A stretch of 64,000 nt of DNA from a virus. This document shows positions 1-8,800 of this stretch, in pieces. A model generated the notes under the pieces. The model searched no databases. It saw only the letters and a program-made list of their open reading frames with translations, and had not been told where the DNA came from. The position numbers and the translations under genes are program-made. Position 1 is the stretch's first letter. Each line of letters opens with the position of its first letter. The stretch is taken from the IMG/VR virus record IMGVR_UViG_3300029319_000005, positions 68,402 to 132,401 of that record. One strand, given 5' to 3'.

Positions 1-975
1 GGCCAAAGAAGCAAAGTCTTTAAGATCTAGCATGGAGTCGTCGAAATGATTTGAAAAAGATATGTAACTTTTTAATAAATTATTAGTATTCATAGAAAAG
101 TAACCAGTCGTAGAATCGTAGTATGTTCTCGAAAAGTAACCTCTAGAGAATATAGATTTTTTAAAAGTGTCTCCAGCAAAATTAATTTTATTATACGAAA
201 CAGAATTTATTTCATTTAAAAGTCTAAAATCTTTTATTTTTGTATTTGGAATCCCAGTAGCACTCAAATATTGACTATTGCTAGAGTGCGATATGCCAGT
301 CATCGGTCTATTCATATTTGCGCCCATAAAGTGGACTGCTCCCGACCAAACAACCCCGGATGCCTTTCCGGGTTGGTTCAAAATATACGCCGTAGCAGTT
401 CTGCTGACTTGTCCTCCGTTGATCACAACTTCTCTTTTTATCAAAGAATTTCGCTTATCAAGTTTTGAAAACAATGTATTTGTAGAAGAAGCTTGATAAA
501 GTTTACCAGTAATTTTTGGAATAAAGAAATATTCAAGAGTTTCAGGCTCTGCGCTATCAACGATAAACTCAAATTCCATCGGTATCTCGTATAAATTAGC
601 TCCATTGTCTTTTCTTACAAAAAACTTCTGTAGCTGGGTCATATTAAACTTAAGCCCCATTGCGGCTAGGGACGTTTTAATATTTATAAGATGTTCTTTT
701 TTATTTTTTTGATTAAATGTTTTTAATTCTTGGGAAGATACAATGGTTTTTTCAGTTAAGACCTCTGGAATTAACTCACTGTCTGTAATTTGCACTACTT
801 TTAAATATAAATTTTGAGTTGTAGATTTCGTAAACCATTTAGCAAACTTATTTCCTCTATCTTTCAACACTACTTTAATATTTACTTTTGTTTGCTGTCC
901 AAGATTAAATAAGCTAATCTCCTTGACGCCAAACTCCGGGAACGGTCCATTTCCTGCCGATGTCATTATAGCCAT
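1..975 (-). CDS. putative virion structural protein, C-terminus off the left edge
   Basis: Open reading frame of 325 visible codons running off the window. It starts MAIMTSAGNGPFPEFGVKEI at the ATG at 975, whose first base is also the last base of the upstream gene's TAA (TAATG overlap), so the two are translationally coupled. I recognise no enzyme motif. The visible part is rich in polar and aromatic residues with repeated beta-type patches, as expected of a tail or baseplate component, and it follows the giant baseplate genes in the same operon. The assignment as virion structural rests on position and composition only. Confidence 0.6.
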   Translation of the reverse strand, partial: MAIMTSAGNGPFPEFGVKEISLFNLGQQTKVNIKVVLKDRGNKFAKWFTKSTTQNLYLKVVQITDSELIPEVLTEKTIVSSQELKTFNQKNKKEHLINIKTSLAAMGLKFNMTQLQKFFVRKDNGANLYEIPMEFEFIVDSAEPETLEYFFIPKITGKLYQASSTNTLFSKLDKRNSLIKREVVINGGQVSRTATAYILNQPGKASGVVWSGAVHFMGANMNRPMTGISHSSNSQYLSATGIPNTKIKDFRLLNEINSVSYNKINFAGDTFKKSIFSRGYFSRTYYDSTTGYFSMNTNNLLKSYISFSNHFDDSMLDLKDFASLA

Positions 976-2822
976 TAACAAATACTCCCTGGATCTTCCG
1001 TGTCATTTCCATATATATTTATTCTGTTAGGTGCAGGTGTAGCATCAGGCTTCAAAAGCTTATCGACACGAATATTTTTAAGCCTATCTTTATACTTTGC
1101 AAACAATCGACTGTCTATTTCTTCATCAACAAAAATATTCATAAAATATTCTACGTTATTTTCGCCTACCGGTTTAGAAGATATTTCTTCTTCTTCGGGC
1201 ACATATAAGAATCCTGATTCTTTTTCGGCATCGCTTTGAGAAAAATATAGTCTCCTAAGCGTTTTTGACGCTGGGTCCTCGTCCCAATTAACAAGCGATG
1301 TTAATACACCAGCAGTAAATAATGTTCCTTGTACAGCGTGATCTTTTGTATAGACTTCAGTAAACCCAGTTTGATCTAATATGAACTGGTAATTGCTTGT
1401 AGCACCTATCTGTTTAAATGTGGCTACAATACCGCCCGAAACTGTATATTGCGTCTGGTTAAAGGATTGGATGCTTTTAGCAATTGATTCAGCCAAATCC
1501 GCGTTTGTAGTAACATCGCTAGTGCCTATTATGTTTGCAGTTGAATCAGCCTTCGCTACCGAAGTATCTATAGTGGCGCTGTATAGAACGCCATCGTATG
1601 TGGTAAATTTAAGGGTTTGTCCATTAGAAAGACTACCAACTCCACTAACTATGAACGTTGCGCTCGCTGGCTTTTCATTATTCTCCATTTCAAAAACTTC
1701 AATATCAAAATTTTCATTTTCGAAATAAGTATTTTTTTCATCTATTATTAAAAGTAAATAATCGTTTTTGATTCTCAACTTAAGACCATCTATCAATTGT
1801 TGCGTCTGTACAATATCTTCTTCAAGTAAATTTATAGTCTTTTTATCATCTAGGATTGCTCTAACATTAATATCTGCTGTAATTTGTGGTATCGACAAGT
1901 CTCCGTATGTGTAATATTTTGTATTGAAAGAGTCTAGCTCTTTGTTGCCTGGTGTAAAAGCAACTAAATTCATCGTTAGCGACCTAGTGTTTATTTCTTT
2001 TTGGTTTAAAGATAAAATATCCCATGCAGGCATTTTTTGATTTTTTAGTTCCATCGATCCTAAAGGCAGACCTTCATAATAAATATCGTGGTCAAAGACT
2101 CTCCTCGTTCCTCCCATTTCTATTGATTCAAATTGAGTTTCGAATATGGGATAATATTTTTTTTGAGATAGCGGCCATTGGTAATATTTTGTGATTATAT
2201 ACTTTGGGTCTTTGACTTCTGGCGGGGTCCCTGTGAGAGCCTTTTTATGGTATTCTTTAAGAGCTTTTTCAACATCAAAATTAGTTTCTACGGTAGTCTG
2301 AGACTCATAGCCGGACAGCGTATATGTCTTTTTAAATAGCCCTAGCCCCTCCTCCTTTTGTTTGGTAACAATATAATTCACTTTTGAAACCCAATCGCCA
2401 AATCCGTTTGGATAAAAAGGCCAATCAGTAAATTTAAATTCCTTCACGGCTGCAATTTTTGTTTCCATACCGATAGATTCAATTTTTTCTTCAAATCCAA
2501 CATGATTTTGAACTGCCGCGCTCATCAAAAAGCTCTCTTCTCCTTCCTCTATCTCTCCTAAATTATAGGCACTGCCATAATTATATTGGGCTTTTCCTCT
2601 AACGGATTCCTTAATTCTAGTAGAGATGCCATTCTGCCTCTCAGCTACGGCCCCAGCAACACTAGTAGGATCTGTCGGTGTTGAGTATTGTGTATCATAA
2701 ACGATGTCATCATCAAAAAAAGCGTACTTCTTCGGCTTGAACTTTCCTTTAGACAATAGCAGTTTGCCATATTGAGTTAGTTCAATATCTATAACTTCTT
2801 CTTTTCTATTGAAGAATGTCAT
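975..2822 (-). CDS. virion structural protein (tail/baseplate region), 615 aa
   Basis: Starts MTFFNRKEEVIDIELTQYGK at an ATG that overlaps the upstream stop as ATGA. The opening (a motif of the type FFN-K-E-VIDI-LT--GK-LLSKGKFKP-YAFFDDDI, residues 3 to about 42) is one I recall from structural proteins of large marine phages. A middle part (about 360-500) is rich in Ser, Thr and Ala with short beta repeats, like fibre or tail domains. There are no membrane segments and no catalytic motif. It lies between a 2,898-aa baseplate-region protein and another putative structural gene, all in one operon. The function within the particle is not known. Confidence 0.7.
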   Translation of the reverse strand: MTFFNRKEEVIDIELTQYGKLLLSKGKFKPKKYAFFDDDIVYDTQYSTPTDPTSVAGAVAERQNGISTRIKESVRGKAQYNYGSAYNLGEIEEGEESFLMSAAVQNHVGFEEKIESIGMETKIAAVKEFKFTDWPFYPNGFGDWVSKVNYIVTKQKEEGLGLFKKTYTLSGYESQTTVETNFDVEKALKEYHKKALTGTPPEVKDPKYIITKYYQWPLSQKKYYPIFETQFESIEMGGTRRVFDHDIYYEGLPLGSMELKNQKMPAWDILSLNQKEINTRSLTMNLVAFTPGNKELDSFNTKYYTYGDLSIPQITADINVRAILDDKKTINLLEEDIVQTQQLIDGLKLRIKNDYLLLIIDEKNTYFENENFDIEVFEMENNEKPASATFIVSGVGSLSNGQTLKFTTYDGVLYSATIDTSVAKADSTANIIGTSDVTTNADLAESIAKSIQSFNQTQYTVSGGIVATFKQIGATSNYQFILDQTGFTEVYTKDHAVQGTLFTAGVLTSLVNWDEDPASKTLRRLYFSQSDAEKESGFLYVPEEEEISSKPVGENNVEYFMNIFVDEEIDSRLFAKYKDRLKNIRVDKLLKPDATPAPNRINIYGNDTEDPGSIC

Positions 2823-5800
2823 TCTTTTTTGTCTCCCTCAATCTCAACAGCGGCCTCTATCTGTCCTAGCTCAACCAATGAGAAGAAATCGTATGGCCAG
2901 TTATAACTATGTTTGTAATCTTTTTCTGATGATTTGAACAAGAACTTAAATCTATCGTCGTCTTTAGAATCGGCAGTGATCTTGAAATAATTGTTTTCAG
3001 CCCTTCTCTTTACTTTAAACACCATCCATCTAGTTTCAGGCGGTAGCGGCATACCGCCAAAAAATTCATGCTTATTCATGGCATGTTCAATAGTAACGTC
3101 TTGCTTTTCTGCTGTTATTGAAATTTTAGGCATAACGCCTTGCCAAATGTCCGCCAAATCTCTTTGGTCCAATACATGATTAAATTCAAAGATATACATT
3201 GCAAATGGGTCTTTATCTAAATCTTTATCTGTAAAGTCTAGCTGCGGCGGTATTACATATTTTTGCATCTTTTCATACATGTCAGTAATACTAGTTTGTT
3301 GAATATTGTCTGCGCCATCTTCTGTGCTGCCTTTTTCTACTGCGATACCTTTAGATATTTTAAGCTCTGTTTGGTACCTATATTCATCTGTGTCTATCTT
3401 AAAGAACGACTTGCCAAGATACTCAACTGTATCTAGACCAGTAAGTTCCGGACTATCTACAAAGGGAATTGCCACGATCGCTTCCGATATTTTTTTGCTC
3501 TCCGCTATTTTTCCGACTCTCTCTTTACTAGTTTGAAAGCCAACCACTTCCAGTAGAGATTCTTGATCGCTGACATTCGAAAGCCCAGTAAATATTCCCG
3601 TTGTATCATCCGGTATTTTACCATAGCCAGCCCAGACGCCAACGCCTTCATCAACGCTGTAAGAGGCGGAAAAATTCAAGGCCGGACATTCCCACTTAGT
3701 TCCAATTGACCAAACATCAAAGGAGGAATCGCTAGGCGTTTCAAAAGTGTTGGGGAGATAGTTGCCATCTGGCCCCAAGCCTGTAGAATAATTTACTTTT
3801 TGAACCCTCGTTGTACCAAAAAGATTCATTGAGGCACTAATTTCCATTTTATTTCTTGTAACATTATCATTATATTGACCAGTGAGTGCGGGATTGGCAT
3901 TTGTATACGATGCAGTCACGCCTGCTATAATCTCTTCTAAAGTATATTTTTTAGTTTCAAAACACTGAAATGTAAGCGTTGCCTGTGATAGTCCATAAAA
4001 ATATGGTGGCGTGTGCGGCGCATACGCTGGATCATCGAATCCAGATAATACAGAGTTACTCTCCGAATGATAACTGCTCGACATTGGAGGTCCGTATAGT
4101 GCGCCCCTAGCGCGGCCCCTAATAGCAGACGCATCAGTGTTTTCACTTAGCTTCATGTCGTTTGTTTTATACATGTTGACTTTCATACCGTAGGTAGATC
4201 CGGACTTCATTGTTTTAAATTGGCTCTCTTGAGCAGAATAAAAATTTGTTAGCTGCTGGTCTTTTAAGAAGAACTTTACTGTTTCTCCTAAAAAGTTATG
4301 CATGGCTAATTCGAAGTTAGGCTTCTTTTCAAACATCCAGTTGGCATAAGGATAGGAACCTGTTGCACTAGGCTCTCCCAAAAAAATATTAGTTTGTGTT
4401 GCCGAAGAAGTTCCAAACGCTGTGACGTCTTTAATTGTCGGCGGGAGGTGCCTAACAATGTCTACTAGGCCTTCAAACGGGAATCTCATATCATAGTCAT
4501 CACTATAGCCAATAAGCTGTTGTTGGATTGACGATGCTCCATTAGGATATGCGGTGCTACCAGTTTTAGCCTCAGTATAAAACGGAAAGTCGACAGCCAC
4601 TGCCGACTTAATGCTATTAAACAATATTCCTGGTGCCACAAAAAGTCGGTTAATTGAATTTAAACGCTCCGTGTCTGGGTTATTTGAATTTTCATTTGAT
4701 CCACTCAAATAAGGACCAAGGGATTGCGAAAGCAAGGAGGCTAACTGAAGAGTTCTGGTTGAAGGGTAAAATCCATTGTAGGGAAGAAGCTTTTTAACTC
4801 CTCTACAAGTCATTTTAATTCTACTTGGCTTGCCTATTTCTTCATTTATATGGTCTTCTTGAACAACATCAAAATATTTCATAAAATCAGAATTAGAATA
4901 GATATCAAAGAAATTGTCATTAAAGTCAGCAAATTCGCCATTCGCACTAGAGGTGTGTGCCGCTCCATCTAGACTAAGAAATTTATTGTTTGTTCCAATA
5001 AAAGAAGAGCTTTGATTGTTTAGATAAAAGTCCATATGATCTGATATTCTAAATTCCGGCAGTACCGCATAATCTTTCGCTATCCTTCTTATATCTTCCG
5101 AATAATCCTCATAGCTGTTAAACCAAGGATTTTTTCCTGCAAGGACATTTGTACGATAGCCCGGTGGTCTGATATAAGCATCAGCATAAACCTTGTGATT
5201 TATTGCTCTTCTATACATGGCAGCAGAAGCAGAGACGTGATAACCATACATAGGAGCGTTAAATCCGGACGGGAAGATACCGTCATCCACCGAGCCCGTG
5301 GGGTTAACAAATGGATAGTGTACAAGTTCTCCTACTGCTCCGTTTATATCGGACAGGTCTATTGGGAATCCGTTCAGACCGTCTATTTCAGAAACATCAC
5401 CACAGTCTACGGGCCAAACACTAAGTATCCTACTCTGATTATTATATACTGTATATCCTTGGGAATTTAAAGCGGTGCCCGCTGTTCTTTCTCTTTGAAA
5501 TAATGAATCTCGCCAAAAAGTCCTACGATTTATACGATCAAACCCATTCTCTCCTGTTCCAGGAAGTTCCGTATAGTTTTGTCGGCCTCTAATTTTTCCT
5601 AGATAGGCGTTGACGGAGCGTGGGTAAATTGTCTCTTTATATTCTAGAGATAATAATTCAGAGATAGGATTGTCGTCTCCCAAGTCTTTATTAGTATATA
5701 TCTTGTACAGCTTATCATAAGGCTGTGTTGGCTTATTATTTTCTGCCCCCAATGCGTTGTTTAAGTCAACCGAAGCAAACTTGGATATATTGTTAGCATA

Positions 5801-8800
5801 ACTGTGTTTAATATCAAAATTAGCCTCATTGCCATCGTAATCTTTTGTAGCAACCTTGTGTGTAATTGGTTTAAAACTAGTAATAACAGGCGGCTCTGTA
5901 AAAGAGGTCAGTTGCCGCACATTGGTCGCGCTATTGTGAGATACTTTTTCTTTTCCAGAAGCGCCCGACCACTTATATTTCGATTTAGCGAAGAAGTCAT
6001 TCATTGCTGCAAAGGTGGAGATTCTATTATTTTTTACCATGTTCCTCACCAGCGGATTAGTTGAATTATTGATTTGCTTCCAGCTAACAAATCCATACGG
6101 ACCATTTTGATGAAGTAGCAAGGCATTTAAAAGATCTGACGAGTTTAATGAAGCGATAGAAGTATTTAATGACGCCGTGCTCACAGCATTTGTCCCAGTT
6201 AATAATGGTGCGTTTATAAGAGTATTTAATCCAACAAAATCAACAACATGGCTGTCTACCGACGTCTGGCTTGCGCTCAAGAACTTAAACTGTGATATTT
6301 CGCCGCTAGAGCTTGATACGAAGCCTATTGGATTCGCAAATCCATAGGGCGCGCTGTTTATATCAAACATGGATGAAGTAATCCAATTATAGTTTCTATC
6401 GCTTTGAGGTATTTGATGTGTTACATTATCGTTATCAAATATAGCACCAGAAAGCACCGTTGGATTGACTGGCGGCATATAGCTTGTTTCTATAACAGTA
6501 ACATTCTTTCTAGCGTTTCTATTAACTTTATGATAAGACGCTGTAACTAGTGGCGAATATGCATCTCCCGAAACAAAGCTGCCTGTTTGAATTCCATACA
6601 ATAAAGAGTGCAAAGCTCCGCTAACGTTCAAAGCTGTTCTGACAGTCGAATTCCTATAATTTAGCTGGTTATATACCGAGTAAGTTTCAGACGCAGGGTC
6701 TAGATAACCTTTAGTGAGAACCTCTTTTCCGCCAGGCGACGAGAATCTCTCAGCTATAACTGTCTTATTGGAGCCGGTAGCTCTATCCGGCAATGCGAAA
6801 TTTAAATTACCAGTAAGAGTAAACACTTCGGGGTATTGATTGCTTACACCCCCTAGTCCTGTAGATCCGGACTTAAACCACAGGTTATTGATATCTCGAC
6901 CCGTAGTCATAACTAATTCGTAATTTCTTTCAAAATTACCCATAGTCCTAGTTGGTGTTGTAAAGTTTAAGTTACCAGTTATAGCAGAGCCGCTAGTTGC
7001 ATAAAATGGCCTATTTGTAATATTGACAGGCCTTTTAACACCAGGCAGCCTTATTCTAGTGCCCCTAGCAAAGTTTGTGTTGATACTGTCGACAGGCACA
7101 ACGGTAATTTGATTTGAAGCAAGAACGATATTGTAGCCTTCTGGCCTATTGTACGCCGTGTTAAAATTCCCAGCTTCGTCTAGTTTATTAGGAGCGACAT
7201 TTCTATATTGGTACCCTCCTACAAATCTTTCTGTAAACGGCCCTTGCAGCGGAGTTTCGAATTCATTATTTGAAAAATCATTACCAAAGTTTATTTGTGT
7301 ACTGCTTAAAGACACACCCAGCGAAGCCAGATACCCACCTAAAGAGGCCCCACTATCATATTCATAGCTCGCACTATAAAAAGCAAATGGTAAAACAGAG
7401 TCACTGCCGCTAGCAAGGTAAGCGTCTGGTTCGTTGTCGATATTGACTTCGACTATCTTTCTCTTGGTCAACAACTCTGTGGGAATAATTTCTTCTATAT
7501 AAGTTTTTGTTGAATCCGATACATTAGAATTATTAATAACAAACTGTTTATTCGACGCAAAAGATAAAACCTTTGAAGCTATAGACATTCCTTTTTTATT
7601 CGTTGGCATTCTAACGCCACCGGCTATTTCTTTTGATTTTATGCTTGTGTTAAAAACAAACGGCTTGTTTTGCAAATCCTGGTTGCCGCTCTGATAAACA
7701 GTAAATAATTTTTGTCTAACAACATCTAATACAGCGTCACCAGTTTTCGCATACTTTGTTTTATCGACTTTATTCTTCCACCACAAAATATGAAAATCTT
7801 GGTCAGTACTTGGTGGGGAATTAAGCTTGGGTCCAGCCAAGAATGCATTCGGTTTTGCCGAAAAGCCTTCGTACTGTTCAACCAATAGTGGTGGGATGGC
7901 TATATTTCCGTCATTGCTAGTCGTGTCGAGATTAGGCTGCAACTGTCCCGATGATGCCGGTTCAGCAAATTTAGAATCAATTGTTGGAAATTTATTTCTG
8001 TACTTATTTCTTTCAAGAGCGTGGCTTTCAATAACTGTTTTGATCCCTCTGCTAACCCCAGAAGAGGCGGGAACTAGATTAAGAATCATGTCACCAAGTG
8101 CCTTATCTATCCATTTAAAATAATCAATAAACTTTTCTACGTCAGGAGTGTTCCCCAGTCTTTCAAAGAAAATTTGTTTTAAAAATGCTAGCCTTTTATA
8201 GTTCTGTCTATACCTCTCTTCTGTTCTTCCTATCAAAGCGCCATAGTCTCTAACAGAGGCAAAAAAGTTCATAATTTCTTCGGATAAATTATGATACATA
8301 TTTTTTTCAATAGAAGTTATAAATTTTATTGGCTTCTGGTCTCTGTAAAGATTATCATCATCAAAAGATAAAATTGATACCATGTCTTCGGAATAAAGCA
8401 ACTCAGGCAATTGTTTTTTAGAATCTTCTAGATATTCTACAGAAACAAATGAAGAAGTCGATGCGAGAAAGCCTCTACCAATTCCAGAGTTTGGCAAATT
8501 TACAACATTCCCAAGCCAACCATATTCTTCTTTAAGATCACTAGACCCAGAGGTTATATCATAAACAGCGAAGCCTCCGGCAGCGTCTGATCCGGTAACA
8601 AGCTCGAAATTCCAATCAAGAGCAAGAGTTTTTATTTTTGGAATAAAAACATTTGTTGATCCACTATTAGAGGTCGATCCTGTTTGAAAAACAAATGCAT
8701 TATTTGCTGGCTGTCTAGTTCCGTAGTTGCTTGCATCTATTGCATGTGATTTAATCTCCTCATTGCTAAGATGAGACATCCATGCCTTTACTGAAGAAAT

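Noticed and set aside
681-688. TATAAATA (T4-type late promoter word) on the minus strand
   Set aside because: It lies inside the coding sequence of the left-edge gene, with no gene start downstream; expected by chance in AT-rich DNA. Another copy near 60807-60814 is also within a gene.
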